Positions 43,930-53,538 of a stretch of 64,000 bases of DNA are shown one piece after another. Numbering within the stretch: the first letter of the stretch is position 1; each line of letters starts with the position of its first letter. A model generated the notes under the pieces. That model did no database searches, had not been told where the DNA came from, and saw only the letters and a program-made list of their open reading frames with translations. Source of the DNA: Halorubrum salipaludis (GTDB lineage Archaea > Halobacteriota > Halobacteria > Halobacteriales > Haloferacaceae); assembly GCF_002286985.1 (NCBI RefSeq), contig NZ_NSKC01000012.1:49152-113151 (forward strand). Reading direction: 5' to 3'. The position numbers were made by a program, and so were the translations under genes.

Positions 43930-44214
43930 TCAACCATTACTGGGATTGTCTGCTCCTTGTTGAACGGCATCTCTATGCTTTTGAGCGATTGGGTTAGATC
44001 CTTCAGTAGGTGGGTTCGTTTCTTCTTGGTTCGAGGATGCGCTCTCAACGAGGTGTTCCATCCGGTCGAGAATTTCGGCAGGATTGTCCTTAGGCCTAAC
44101 AATCGCTCTTCCGTCTTCTTCGCGGACCTCAACCTCTGTACCCGGAGTAATATTAAGACATTCGCGTATCTCCTGTGGGAGAACGATTCGTCCCTTGGAA
44201 TCGACCTTAGTCAT
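43930..44214 (-). CDS. AbrB/SpoVT-type transcription regulator
   Basis: 94 residues from the ATG at 44214. The swapped-hairpin domain is canonical: T-K-V-D-S-K-G-R-I-V-L-P-Q-E-I-R then P-G-T-E-V-E-V-R-E. It could be an antitoxin or a general regulator; no toxin gene follows on its strand. The N-terminal extension possible in the frame from 44316 is not supported. Confidence 0.85.
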   Translation of the reverse strand: MTKVDSKGRIVLPQEIRECLNITPGTEVEVREEDGRAIVRPKDNPAEILDRMEHLVESASSNQEETNPPTEGSNPIAQKHRDAVQQGADNPSNG

Positions 44215-44337
44215 GTTCACACATGTGTTGAGATATACTATAATCATCTGGGTTAAGACGCTGATTCTAGCCTCATTACAGAAACCGTGTGGCCACCACA
44301 GATACAGCACTGTCACAGCTCAAAACAGAACAGAGAA

Positions 44338-45702
44338 TTAAATGATGCCAGTAACCACGAGGAGACCGACAATGAGCAGCAACGTCGCGACCACGCTCCC
44401 CCCGGCCAGCCACTTGTTCTCGATCACCTTTTGGTGAAGCGGCATCTCGGCGTACTCCTCGCGGAACGCCTCGAGATTCTCCTCGTCGTAGAAGTACTTC
44501 GTCTTCAGCGCGAACCGTTCCGTCACCGCACAGCCTATACAGACCGGCTCGCACTCAAGTCGTTCAGTCTTAATATGGTTGTCACAGGCGATAGCCCCAC
44601 AGTTCGGGCAGTAGGTGTACGTCTCGTCGACGCCGCTCGTCTCGCAGTGGACGCACCGGCGAATCCCGTCCTCTGTAGTGACCCGTGAAGGGCCAGCAGC
44701 ATAGTATTCGTACGGATACGAATACTCCAGAATTTCTGTCGTCTGCTGAATCTCAGGTAGATACACCGACTCAATCGATCGCACTGAGATATCCGAGAGA
44801 TTCGGCTCACACGTCTTGTTGTACGTGACGTTGTTGTCGCCGGTGTAGGTCACCGTCGTCGTGTGGTGCTGCTGGAGCCGCTCGACGGCCCACTCCTTGT
44901 ACTCGGTCTGGGTCTGTCCGAAGCGGCGCTCCTCGACGTCATCGAACATCTCCCCAAACTGTTCGGAGTCGAGTTCGATCCTCGTATGGAAGTTCTCGGT
45001 GACCAGTGCCGCAACATCTTCGTCGACGACCAGAGGGTGGCCGCGTTCAGCGTGAACCACGAACTGCGTCCGATCGTTGATCCGGTGGATGGCGCCGACG
45101 GACGTCTCGAAGACAGCGTTCGTGTCGGCGGTAACCGCGACCACCGGTCGGAACGTCACCGCCGAATGCGGTGTCGGAAGGTCGGCGGCCTCGATGTTCT
45201 CGATATCCCGGAACGCTTCCTGGACGGGGGCGTCGACGTCAGCTGCCGGGTCGTAGGGACGGAGGGTCTCGTCGCAGAGAATCTCGATGCGACCGTTGTA
45301 GAGGTCGAGGCCGATCTCGTCGGCGATCTCCCGGAGGTCCTCGCCATCAAGCAGCTCGATTGGGTGTGGATCGTCGTTCTGCTGGAGACGGTCGGCGTAC
45401 TCCTGGGCGGGACTCGTGAACCGACCCGTCGTAACGACCATGCCCCGCTTCGGGCCATCGAAGTCGAACGTCGCGATCCCCGAGTGGAGCTTCTGGACGA
45501 CCGGTCGCCCAACCGTCCCCGTGTGTTTACACTCGACGACGATCGCGCGCCGCGTGCCGTCGACGACCTCCTCCATGATGACATCCCGCCCCTCGTCGGC
45601 TGTCTTCTCAGCCTGCCGGACGTTCTCGTAGCCGAGGTTGCGGAAGACATCCTCTATGACATCCTCGAACTCGAATCCCGAGAGCTCGTCTAGAACAGCC
45701 AT
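44338..45702 (-). CDS. Mrr-like restriction endonuclease with zinc finger and C-terminal membrane anchor
   Basis: 454 residues. The N-terminal nuclease core shows the D...ExK signature: G-R-D (Asp40) and V-V-E-C-K-H (Glu57, Lys59). A Cys-rich region follows late in the protein (C-V-H-C, then C-P-N-C-G and C-D-N-H), and the C terminus ends with a hydrophobic helix (V-A-T-L-L-L-I-V-G-L-L). It may be a membrane-anchored nuclease that degrades modified or foreign DNA. No methylase is nearby, so a type IV-like or other defence role is more likely than classical restriction. Confidence 0.82.
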   Translation of the reverse strand: MAVLDELSGFEFEDVIEDVFRNLGYENVRQAEKTADEGRDVIMEEVVDGTRRAIVVECKHTGTVGRPVVQKLHSGIATFDFDGPKRGMVVTTGRFTSPAQEYADRLQQNDDPHPIELLDGEDLREIADEIGLDLYNGRIEILCDETLRPYDPAADVDAPVQEAFRDIENIEAADLPTPHSAVTFRPVVAVTADTNAVFETSVGAIHRINDRTQFVVHAERGHPLVVDEDVAALVTENFHTRIELDSEQFGEMFDDVEERRFGQTQTEYKEWAVERLQQHHTTTVTYTGDNNVTYNKTCEPNLSDISVRSIESVYLPEIQQTTEILEYSYPYEYYAAGPSRVTTEDGIRRCVHCETSGVDETYTYCPNCGAIACDNHIKTERLECEPVCIGCAVTERFALKTKYFYDEENLEAFREEYAEMPLHQKVIENKWLAGGSVVATLLLIVGLLVVTGII

Positions 45703-45769
45703 TCGAGAGATACGGGTACTATTTTTCGATGCCCCAATTCGTTTGCGTCGACTGCTGTGATGGACTCAG

Positions 45770-46396
45770 TCACGACTCGGTATTCTGACGAGGTACTGCC
45801 GCGTCATGGTCGCTCTCGAATCCGATGTCATCCGAAATTTCCGGGAAAATCACGTCGAAGTAGGGATCATATTCGTGCCCAACTGCGAGCACGGGCTTCA
45901 GCGCGAGGACAATACTGATCGCTTCCCCAGATGGGATACCAAGTGGATCAGCAGCCATTCGCTGGGTGATCTGACCAGCATAATGGAGTCCAGCCTGTCG
46001 GACAGCAGCAGCGAGTTTGCCAACACCGTGTCGCTCAACGAAGTATGAGACATCTTCGTCGACTTCTTGGAGTGCAACAGCATGGAGGATCGTCGGCGTC
46101 ACAACAATCCCGTCAGTTGTGATTCGAACCGGATCTGCGGTCACTTCCACCGGTCGATCTCCCGCCAGAGAGACAATTCCGAGGGCCTCAAGCGTTTCTA
46201 CGTGATCGTAGACCGTGGTCTTTGGGATATCCAGTGCCGCCTTGATCTCTGGGCGGGTGACCGGCCCGTAATAGCAGGTGTACACATAGACACGCGCCAG
46301 TTCTGGATGATCCAATAACCGCCCGACGGTTGCGAGGTGATTGATCCCCGTTTCGAGATCATGTGGGGGTGTCTCCGTGACGGGGTGGGGAGTCAT
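45770..46396 (-). CDS. TrmB-like winged-helix regulator (DUF7437 type)
   Basis: 208 residues with an N-terminal winged helix (V-T-R-P-E-I-K-A-A-L-D-I-P-K-T-T-V-Y-D-H) and a helical C-terminal half. Similar in layout to the regulator at 41621. Possibly controls the Mrr-like gene that follows on the same strand (67 bp). Confidence 0.75.
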   Translation of the reverse strand: MTPHPVTETPPHDLETGINHLATVGRLLDHPELARVYVYTCYYGPVTRPEIKAALDIPKTTVYDHVETLEALGIVSLAGDRPVEVTADPVRITTDGIVVTPTILHAVALQEVDEDVSYFVERHGVGKLAAAVRQAGLHYAGQITQRMAADPLGIPSGEAISIVLALKPVLAVGHEYDPYFDVIFPEISDDIGFESDHDAAVPRQNTES

Positions 46397-46466
46397 ACTC
46401 GTTAGTACGAAATCTTTGAACTTTAAATTAGCTCTAGTGAACGAGTTCGCCCAGAGAGCCTCCGGA

Positions 46467-47153
46467 TCACCTATCTCCGTGAAGAATCATACTACGGACG
46501 GTGTCAAATTCATCTGTTTGATAGACTGCGATGCCATCGTGAAGAATTTCTTGGAGCTCCTCAGCGTACGTCGGGATTCCTTGGAGAGCCTCAACATCAA
46601 TATCGAACGCATATCGATCCCCGCCAAACGTGTCTTCCTCAAGTGACTGCCTGATGTGGTTCGCCTGTCGTTGGTTGCTCGCCCGGTCTTCACGAACCAA
46701 CACCCAGATATCAATATCGCTGCGACGGTCAGCCTCACCGCGAGCAACGCTTCCATACAGAACGACAGCGAGCACGTCATCAAGTTTAGTATGGAGTTGG
46801 TCGGTCGCATCCTGTACCGGCGCGTGAAACTCCGACTGGGGAATTCCGAGGAATGGATCGTCTGGGATAGTGAGCCGGTCACGGTTGATCTGGACAAGTC
46901 GGCGGGGTCCGTCGTGTTCTTCGATAACGAGATCGTTCTTGGAGAGTGTATTAACCGTCTTGGTGATCGTCGGTCGCGTGTAGCCAATTGCGTCAGCAAG
47001 GTCTGTCATCGAAAACGACTCATCGTGATGTCGAGTTAAAAAGAGAAGAATATCTGCTGTCGCATCGCCACTGAGTAAACGGTCGTCTTGGAGTGGTAGA
47101 TCGATGGATATCTGGATACCGTCAGCAAGAGTACCGTTCGTATCTGTTTTCAT
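46467..47153 (-). CDS. HTH fused to MNT-type nucleotidyltransferase
   Basis: 228 residues: a winged helix (S-M-T-D-L-A-D-A-I-G-Y-T-R-P-T-I-T-K) joined to a nucleotidyltransferase domain with Y-G-S-V-A-R-G-E and S-D-I-D-I-W-V. MNT domains in archaea usually work as antitoxins by AMPylating a HEPN RNase; here no HEPN gene is found next to it, so it is either an orphan or acts as an autonomous modifier. Confidence 0.85.
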   Translation of the reverse strand: MKTDTNGTLADGIQISIDLPLQDDRLLSGDATADILLFLTRHHDESFSMTDLADAIGYTRPTITKTVNTLSKNDLVIEEHDGPRRLVQINRDRLTIPDDPFLGIPQSEFHAPVQDATDQLHTKLDDVLAVVLYGSVARGEADRRSDIDIWVLVREDRASNQRQANHIRQSLEEDTFGGDRYAFDIDVEALQGIPTYAEELQEILHDGIAVYQTDEFDTVRSMILHGDR

Positions 47154-47274
47154 TGTAAACTAATTCTAGGCGTTACTATTTGAACCTAATTGCTAAATGA
47201 GTTCTCACTAATTGTGAGTGGTGTGGCGTCCAGGACAAGAAATGCCTCTGAGTCCATATAAAATCAAAAATTTG

Positions 47275-48195
47275 TTACAGGTCAATTTCGTATTCGGCCG
47301 CCAGCTTCTGGAACTCGTCCCACTTGTGGAGACGATCGTCTGTAACATCGCCGTGCGTCTCGAGGTAGCGCAGCAAGGTGTTGATTTGGTCTTCGAGGTC
47401 ATACTTCGCAGCTTGTGTTCGGAGGTCGTCCTCGTCGACGTCGAGGTGTCTGAGCAGGAGGAGACAGTACGAACGGTAACGGCTGCCGTCGTCGATCAGT
47501 AGCGTGTGACAGCAGAGCTCCGCTGGAGAGAGGGCGTCGGGTTCCTCGGAGTAGAAGTAGTAGCGATGGCTGGTGAGCAGGAACTGGAGGTCGAACGCGG
47601 CGAATCGAGCGAGGCCGGTTTCGTGGAATCCGTCTGCGTCGATCTCCGTCTCGGTTTGAGCGAGAAATTCGTCGTAGTCTTCCCAGAGAATCGTGCCCTT
47701 CGAGGCGACGGCTTTGAGGCGTTGGCGATGGAGATGATGGGTGAGTTCACTGGCGAACTTGTGGAGGCGGTCGAAGTCGGCGTTGAAGTCATAGCGGCCG
47801 TCTTCCGTCCCGACGAGGCCGCGGTCACGAAACCGCTTCAGGACACGATTGACCGTATTACGGTAGTTGTCGCTCCGGTCGGCGATCTCGGCGACGGTTC
47901 GCGGTTGGTCAAGATAGTAGAGCACCTCAAGTGCCTTCCCGGTCAACAGCTCGGGGAAGTCGATATGGGAGTACTGGCGGACGAGGTCCTGGTAGAGTTC
48001 GACGGCGCGAGCAGCTGACGGGACGACTCGTTTTCGCCGGCCGTCGCGTTCCGTGTAGACGAGCCTCTTCTCGACGAGGTCGCCGACGGCACGAGAGAGG
48101 TAGCTCTCGCTGTGGTCGAGCTTCGTCGCGAGCTCGGAGATCGTGTCGCCGCGGTCGACCGTGGCGAGAACCTCGAGTTCGATACGCCGGAGCAT
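47275..48195 (-). CDS. winged-helix transcription regulator, unnamed haloarchaeal family
   Basis: 306 residues from the ATG at 48195. The first third has a MarR-like reader (I-S-E-L-A-T-K-L-D-H-S-E-S-Y-L-S-R-A-V), a second HTH-like stretch occurs later (V-A-E-I-A-D-R-S-D-N-Y-R-N-T-V-N-R-V), and the C-terminal part is helical with no known motif. Two HTH units suggest a regulator of a neighbouring operon. Divergent from the TTAACCAACA site at 48276. Confidence 0.7.
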   Translation of the reverse strand: MLRRIELEVLATVDRGDTISELATKLDHSESYLSRAVGDLVEKRLVYTERDGRRKRVVPSAARAVELYQDLVRQYSHIDFPELLTGKALEVLYYLDQPRTVAEIADRSDNYRNTVNRVLKRFRDRGLVGTEDGRYDFNADFDRLHKFASELTHHLHRQRLKAVASKGTILWEDYDEFLAQTETEIDADGFHETGLARFAAFDLQFLLTSHRYYFYSEEPDALSPAELCCHTLLIDDGSRYRSYCLLLLRHLDVDEDDLRTQAAKYDLEDQINTLLRYLETHGDVTDDRLHKWDEFQKLAAEYEIDL

Positions 48196-48275
48196 ATTGT
48201 AACATAGTACGAAACTTATATATAAAAAGTTTCGAGTAGTGTTACGTCCAGCAAGCACGGATCGTCTCCATCGTC

Positions 48276-48316
48276 TTAACCAACAAAACTATTGATTCGT
48301 GGGTCGTGTTGGTTAA
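48276..48316. promoter_or_regulatory. TTAACCAACA inverted repeat, copy A
   Basis: TTAACCAACA at 48276-48285 and TGTTGGTTAA at 48307-48316, half-site step 31 bp. The right half ends 14 bp before the DUF6788-like start at 48331. Confidence 0.65.
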
Positions 48317-48330
48317 CACGAGAGTAGCCG

Positions 48331-48654
48331 ATGTCCTACGAACCACCGACCCCACCGGCAAACCTTCCGACGGAGATTGTCAACACGCTCAACGAGTCGG
48401 ACCCGGAGCAGCTCCGAGACATCGCGACGTACGCTGAAGCGCTCGCCCAGCACAAGGAACGAGAGGCCCGTCTCGAGGAGTCGGCAGATCAAGAAGAGGT
48501 GGAAGATCGACCAGACGATCTCCCGGACGAAATTCCCACCAAAGCGACGATCACGATCAAGAATATCAACGAGAATCGCTACTACTACTGGCAGTGGCGG
48601 GATGGAGACCAAGTCAAATCCAAGTATAAGTCTCCAGTCAATCCTGACGAGTAG
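48331..48654 (+). CDS. DUF6788-like small protein
   Basis: 107 residues; the middle is helical and acidic, and the C-terminal third contains T-I-T-I-K-N-I-N-E-N-R-Y-Y-Y-W-Q-W-R-D-G, which resembles DUF6788 proteins as I remember them. Close upstream is IR copy A. A relic of the same family lies at 35042. Function unknown. Confidence 0.7.
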   Translation: MSYEPPTPPANLPTEIVNTLNESDPEQLRDIATYAEALAQHKEREARLEESADQEEVEDRPDDLPDEIPTKATITIKNINENRYYYWQWRDGDQVKSKYKSPVNPDE

Positions 48655-48685
48655 AACGGACGGCTAGCCCGATCTTGAGCTCAAC

Positions 48686-48912
48686 ACACCCCGTGTGCGA
48701 AATGAAATCCCCAGAGAGATCTAGTTGGCACCCCCCGTGTGCGAAATGATTCTACCCTCTACCGAAGCAGACCCCGTGTGAGAGATGAATCAGTTGACGA
48801 GTCGAGTGGGGACACCCCGTGTGCGAAATGAAATTGAGAGTACGGTTGTCAGACATATTTAGAACATATAACAATTCTTCCGGTAGAATCACACCCCGTG
48901 TGCGAAATGAAT
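48686..48912. repeat. origin-type repeat array, downstream of orc1 (5 units)
   Basis: Five direct copies of an ACACCCCGTGTGCGAAATGA-type box at about 48686, 48730, 48771, 48812 and 48891, spaced irregularly, so not a CRISPR. The G-rich core on the minus strand (CACACGGGGT) matches haloarchaeal origin-recognition boxes as I recall them. The array partly lies between orc1 and the DUF6788-like gene, with an AT-rich stretch (about 48855-48880) that could be the unwinding region. Confidence 0.75.
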
Positions 48913-48940
48913 CAAATAGCAGCGACTGTGTCGCTCCGAG

Positions 48941-50287
48941 TTACTTTCCTTCAAAGAAATCATCTATCTGGGCGTTGACAACTGACTTGATAAGATCACC
49001 TTCATTATCTGCTTCCTCGATCCGTATATCAGCTCGAAGGGTTTCAGCAACCACGCCAGGGTCGTCAACGAACGTGTACTCTTTGTGAACACCACTCCCG
49101 TAGCCGCGTCCTCGCTTTTCTGATGTGACAAAGTTGTATGTCTCCGCCTCACTCATATAGCGGAGATAGGAATCGCGTGATTTTGTATCGGCGTCAAGTA
49201 AATCAGTAAGATACTGATACACACGGTATGCAACTGTGCTGGGAACAGCGTTCAGGTTGCGTTGTGAGTAGACGGGGACAATCGCAGTAGCGTAAAGCGA
49301 GAGCTTCTTTTGGGTCGACAGTCCCTGCATCTGAGTCAACGTCCGATCGCGTTCCGCTTCTTTCTGGGCATCGCGAACGTGTCCTTCATGGACCGTATCT
49401 CCACCCTCCCGGTCCGCAATCTCGCCTGCTTTCCGGAATAGATCGATCGCTTTCCGAGCGTCGCCGTGGTCCTGTGCCGCAAACGCTGAGCTAAGTGGAA
49501 TAATTCCGTCTTCAAGAACATCGTCCCGATACGCATCACGACGCCGTCTTAGAATGGATTGTAGTTGGTCCGCATCATAGTCTGAGAAGACGACGTCTTG
49601 CGGATTGAACGAGCTCTCAGCCCGGCCGTCAAGGTTCTCCATGAACCGGGGATCGTTTGTGAGCGCAGCAACGGACACGTGTCCCTCGATTTGGCCGAGT
49701 TGTGATGCCCGTGAGAGCTGATAAAGCAGCTTTGAGTATGCTGGTTCGTCGTTCGGGTCCCGCTGTCGTCCCACGAGGAGGTCTACCTCATCCAAGATGA
49801 TAATGACCGAGTCGAAATTGTTACTCAGGATCTCATAGAATCGGTTGAGTTTCTGGTCTGTCGAGACGCCACTTTGTGGAACACCGACTTCGACATCGGC
49901 TTCATTAGCGGCGTTTTCTACAAGACGATAAACGGCCCTATCGTGTGATTTAATCGTCTGACAGTTGATCTTGATGACCCCAAAACGGTCGTCTTGGGCG
50001 TTCGCGAGTTCAAGAACCTGCTGACAGACCGCATTGATGATGAGTGACTTCCCCGTCCCCGATGGCCCGTAGAGAAGCATATTGGGCGGGCGGTTCCCTT
50101 GTAATGCCGGTCGGAGATAGGTGATGATGTCGTCCAGCTGGTCATCACGACCGACGATTCGGTCCTCGTCGATGACGGCATCCGGGTCAAGAAGACCCTT
50201 ATCTCGAAAAACCGAGTTCTGAACGCCCTCCTGGAGACGACCTTTGATAGATTGTGAGAGGGACTGTTGATCGTCGCCGTCAGCCAT
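48941..50287 (-). CDS. orc1: Orc1/Cdc6 replication initiator
   Basis: 448 residues. The AAA+ core shows Walker A (G-P-S-G-T-G-K-S), Walker B (I-I-L-D-E-V-D-L-L) and sensor 1 (A-L-T-N-D-P-R-F), with a C-terminal winged helix (K-K-L-S-L-Y-A-T-A-I). It recognises origin boxes and loads MCM helicase. The gene is embedded among matching boxes on both sides (48686-48912 and 50432-50652), which strongly suggests a functional replication origin. Confidence 0.95.
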   Translation of the reverse strand: MADGDDQQSLSQSIKGRLQEGVQNSVFRDKGLLDPDAVIDEDRIVGRDDQLDDIITYLRPALQGNRPPNMLLYGPSGTGKSLIINAVCQQVLELANAQDDRFGVIKINCQTIKSHDRAVYRLVENAANEADVEVGVPQSGVSTDQKLNRFYEILSNNFDSVIIILDEVDLLVGRQRDPNDEPAYSKLLYQLSRASQLGQIEGHVSVAALTNDPRFMENLDGRAESSFNPQDVVFSDYDADQLQSILRRRRDAYRDDVLEDGIIPLSSAFAAQDHGDARKAIDLFRKAGEIADREGGDTVHEGHVRDAQKEAERDRTLTQMQGLSTQKKLSLYATAIVPVYSQRNLNAVPSTVAYRVYQYLTDLLDADTKSRDSYLRYMSEAETYNFVTSEKRGRGYGSGVHKEYTFVDDPGVVAETLRADIRIEEADNEGDLIKSVVNAQIDDFFEGK

Positions 50288-50324
50288 ATTTGCGCAGTTA
50301 GGTCGAAACTATAAATAAATATGG

Positions 50325-50652
50325 GTACCGTGTGCGAGATTAAATTTGCTGAATTCTACCGATACAGACGGTTTCGAGAGGGGTAGACGAAGTAATACCG
50401 TAACCACGGGCGAAATCAATTAATCGTAGTGACCCCCCGTGTGCGATATGAAATGTCGATCAGGCCATCGAACAACTGTCGATGTCGAGGCGAGACAGAA
50501 GATCTCGGCGGAGGTACTCCCCGTGTGCAAGATGAAACGCTGGACGTATTCTCGACCAGATTTGCCGAAATACTTCTTGAATATCCCGAGTGGAGTCTGA
50601 TCTCGTCGATAAGCCACCCCCACACCCCGTGTGCGATATGAATTTGACGAGA
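50325..50652. repeat. origin-type repeat array, upstream of orc1
   Basis: Well-kept boxes of the same ACCCCGTGTGCGATATGA type at about 50432, 50516 and 50631, with degenerate copies at about 50325 and 50402. Direct orientation, same as the downstream array. Occupies the promoter side of orc1 (start 50287). Confidence 0.75.
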
Positions 50653-50969
50653 AGGTGGGCACGGACGAACCATCCGAAGATGTCGGGATTCGGTGAGAGA
50701 ACCCACGAGAAGACGTTAAACCGACAGAGACGTCCAGCTCACGAAGGAGTAAAGCCGCGGACAAGTTCGGTTATATCACGAAACATACTGTTTCGTTTCA
50801 ACCGATCTTAGCCCCATTGCGGCTATGGTTGACAGAGTGGCTATGTAAAGGTTTCCAAAATATAGCCTATCTTGATATCGCTGTCCTTGAGACCTCTTCC
50901 CCGTAATATCGCGAATTTTCGATGTTTCGTGGTCTCTCTCCTCGACCACCCCTCCCACCATCTTCGCGA

Positions 50970-50993
50970 TTTCATATCGCACACGGGGTGTGG
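50970..50993 (-). repeat. inverted origin-type box
   Basis: TTTCATATCGCACACGGGGT is the opposite-strand orientation of the same box, 25 bp from IR copy B. Opposed boxes commonly border the unwinding region in archaeal origins. Confidence 0.7.
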
Positions 50994-51018
50994 GGGTTCG
51001 ACCTCATAGGGACCGTAG

Positions 51019-51060
51019 TTAACCAACAAATCCACTCCGAATGGCTCCTGTGTTGGTTAA
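51019..51060. promoter_or_regulatory. TTAACCAACA inverted repeat, copy B
   Basis: Half-sites at 51019-51028 and 51051-51060, step 32 bp. The right half contains the polB stop codon, so this copy lies at the 3' end of polB and upstream of the orc1/origin side. Confidence 0.65.
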
Positions 51061-53222
51061 TTATTCTCTGTGTTCGCATACGCCGTCAACTTCGGGAGCC
51101 TCGTCTCCGTGAGTTCTCGACGAATCTCCGCCCGATCCCAGCCAAGCGGTGACAGCACACTCTCGACAGCTCTGATGAGTTGCGTCTCGTAGTACGACGC
51201 ATCGTACGACTCGGTCTCCTCGTGAGCCAACGCGACCCGTTCTCGCGATGTTTTCTCGTCGTCGACGACTATGTACTCGATGTCCTGTCCTGGATGAACA
51301 GCGAGGTCCTGATCGCGAGCCCGTCTTAGTGCCGCCACGTTCTGGGTGTTCTGCGTATGTCCTTCGAGTGGCTTAGAGACACGATTCCGTTCGACAAGTT
51401 GGTCAATCGGCACCGTTCCAGCGTGGAGGCGCTTGATGGCGTCTTGGAGACAGTCGAGGACGGCGTCTGGAGAACGAGTCGCATCGAGTCGATCGAGACA
51501 GTCCCGCTGGACGTCCTCGATGAACGGCGGGGTTGAGCGCCGGCGGGCTTCGATCCCTCTGATCTTGAACTCATCGTTGCCAGCCACCTTGCCGAAATAC
51601 TTCGTGAGTGCGCCGGCGTTGCTCTCGCGCTGGGGAACGAACGCCACCCAGTCATAGTGGGCTTCGTATTCGAGCCGAATCTCGACGCGTTCCGTGATCG
51701 CCGTCGCGAGCGCTTCGAGGTTTTCGCGGTTCTCGTCGTCGACGTCGGGATCCGGAGTCACCCAGATAGAGTCGACGATACCGTGGACGACGCGCCAGCC
51801 GCCGTCTTCCAGCTGCTGTTTCGCCGTCAGCAGAATCTCGCGAGCGAACGCGTTGATTGCCTCGTGGCACTCGATACGGCCGAACTTCGCGTTGCTGAAC
51901 CCTTGATACCCGAAGCAGGCGACGAGAATCCACTTCAGCGCTCCCGACCGCCCCTTGAGTTCCGCCAGCCGGTCGTTGTCGGGGTCGTTCCGTTCCTTCT
52001 CGCGATGGATGGCCGCCTTGATCTCGTCGCGAGCGTCGATGATCGGCTGGAGGACGTCGACGAGGTAGCCTTGGTCGTCACAAATTGAGTATCCAAGGCC
52101 GGGGACATCGTCGCGATCGCTGTGGCAGCTACACCGAATGACGTCCGGCGAGACGTTCCGGGTACAGATGATGTTCGGATACAACGAGGAGAAGTCGAGT
52201 TCGTGGACGTTCTCGTGGAGGCCGACCTCGGGTGCGAAGATGAAGCCGCCACGGTCGGCGTCGTGGAGCGTCCCCATCGGCTTGAAGAACTCATGCCGCC
52301 AAGAGTTCCACGGCACGAGGACACCGCGGTCGTGGGCCTCACAGATCTGGATCGCGGTGAGGACGTTCCCGATCGACGCCCATGCGAGCTCTTGGACGGG
52401 CTTTTTCGATCGCGACACGAGATCGAGGACGCCATCGAGGTTCGTCTCCCCGTAGAAGAACGTGTTCGACTCGTCGATGATCGCGCGGCCGGGAACGTTG
52501 TACCGCGCCGGCGAGTGACCGACGCGACCGTAGCTTGAGTAGGTTGACCGGCTTGCGAGCTGCTGGTAGTCGACGTCCGGCCACCGACTCAGCGAGAAGT
52601 CGTCGACGCCGGCAGCCGTCGCCATCTCGTACAGCGTCGGGACGATCTCGCTCGTCGAGCAGACGAGGATGTCTGGGTCGTGTGTCTCGATCGCCGCTTG
52701 AACGGTGGTGAGGATGTCTCCCGATGATCCGGTAACAGTCTCCCCGGCAACTGTGAGCTCGCTGTACGTGTCTTGGCCTGTCTCGGTCACTGGAATACCG
52801 AGCCGGAGCGTCGACAGTTCCGCCGCCGGCGTTGGATCGCGATTCGTCTCCAGACAGTAGCGAAACTCCCGTGAGAAATCGACGTTGAAGCAGGCGAGAT
52901 CTCCAACGGGGTACGCTGACAGTTGGTGTGCCTGTCGCGCAAGCGGTGTGACGCGGTCGACATGGTTGACATCGACAGCCAGAGCGCGCTCGTCGTCACG
53001 CCTGAAGCCGGAGCGCCGCGACACGGATTCGGTCGCGACGACGTCAGGATGCCGTTCGTATAGTGAATGAAGTTGTGTAAGATCGATGTCGGTGTCAGGG
53101 TCACGTGCTGCGACGAAGAAACGGGGCGTGTAGTCGTCGCGTTCGGTCGCGGTCGCGCCGTCGTTGATCGCCTCCCACTCGAGAACGCGACCATCGTCAA
53201 GGAAATCGATTGTGAACGGCAT
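51057..53222 (-). CDS. family-B DNA polymerase (archaeal PolB2-like)
   Basis: 721 residues. Motif A at residues 343-351 (D-F-S-S-L-Y-P-N-I), motif B at about 430-446 (K-W-I-L-V-A-C-F-G-Y-Q-G-F), and motif C at 480-487 (H-G-I-V-D-S-I-W) with the second Asp present, so the polymerase looks catalytically competent. The N-terminal exonuclease region lacks the usual D-x-E. The protein is shorter than replicative PolB1. A separate exonuclease is encoded in the operon at 58009-59920, and both genes share an upstream IR, suggesting joint action in repair or lesion bypass. Confidence 0.88.
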   Translation of the reverse strand: MPFTIDFLDDGRVLEWEAINDGATATERDDYTPRFFVAARDPDTDIDLTQLHSLYERHPDVVATESVSRRSGFRRDDERALAVDVNHVDRVTPLARQAHQLSAYPVGDLACFNVDFSREFRYCLETNRDPTPAAELSTLRLGIPVTETGQDTYSELTVAGETVTGSSGDILTTVQAAIETHDPDILVCSTSEIVPTLYEMATAAGVDDFSLSRWPDVDYQQLASRSTYSSYGRVGHSPARYNVPGRAIIDESNTFFYGETNLDGVLDLVSRSKKPVQELAWASIGNVLTAIQICEAHDRGVLVPWNSWRHEFFKPMGTLHDADRGGFIFAPEVGLHENVHELDFSSLYPNIICTRNVSPDVIRCSCHSDRDDVPGLGYSICDDQGYLVDVLQPIIDARDEIKAAIHREKERNDPDNDRLAELKGRSGALKWILVACFGYQGFSNAKFGRIECHEAINAFAREILLTAKQQLEDGGWRVVHGIVDSIWVTPDPDVDDENRENLEALATAITERVEIRLEYEAHYDWVAFVPQRESNAGALTKYFGKVAGNDEFKIRGIEARRRSTPPFIEDVQRDCLDRLDATRSPDAVLDCLQDAIKRLHAGTVPIDQLVERNRVSKPLEGHTQNTQNVAALRRARDQDLAVHPGQDIEYIVVDDEKTSRERVALAHEETESYDASYYETQLIRAVESVLSPLGWDRAEIRRELTETRLPKLTAYANTENN

Positions 53223-53405
53223 TTTCGTAAGTCACCCACCTTCCCGTCTCTACACCGGAGTCTCGCATAATCGCCGGCGTGTCTGTTCCGGATTTCAGGA
53301 AATGGAGATCGTCTTGACAGAAACAGCGTACTCTCGCGAATTTTCTCTGCTAACCCAGCTTCCAGAATCGTTTCCGGGTTTGTTAGCTGAACATCCGGTA
53401 GCGTG

Positions 53406-53446
53406 TTAACCAACAGAACGACCGTCTACAGATCGCTGTTGGTTAA
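53406..53446. promoter_or_regulatory. TTAACCAACA inverted repeat, copy C
   Basis: Half-sites at 53406-53415 and 53437-53446, step 31 bp. Lies 183 bp upstream of polB (minus) and 92 bp upstream of the HTH gene at 53539 (plus). A weaker repeat of the same kind (about 53349-53386) and a single half-site at 53524 are adjacent. Confidence 0.65.
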
Positions 53447-53538
53447 GACTGCTGCGGACAGTCCTCCATATCTTGGATTTGGTGATCAGTATACTACCCC
53501 ACAGATTATTATACCGCTCTCTCGTTGGTTAGCACATA

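Noticed and set aside
48686..50993. CRISPR array
   Set aside because: The repeats are about 20 bp with irregular spacing, both orientations occur, and they surround orc1; they fit origin boxes. No cas genes are present.
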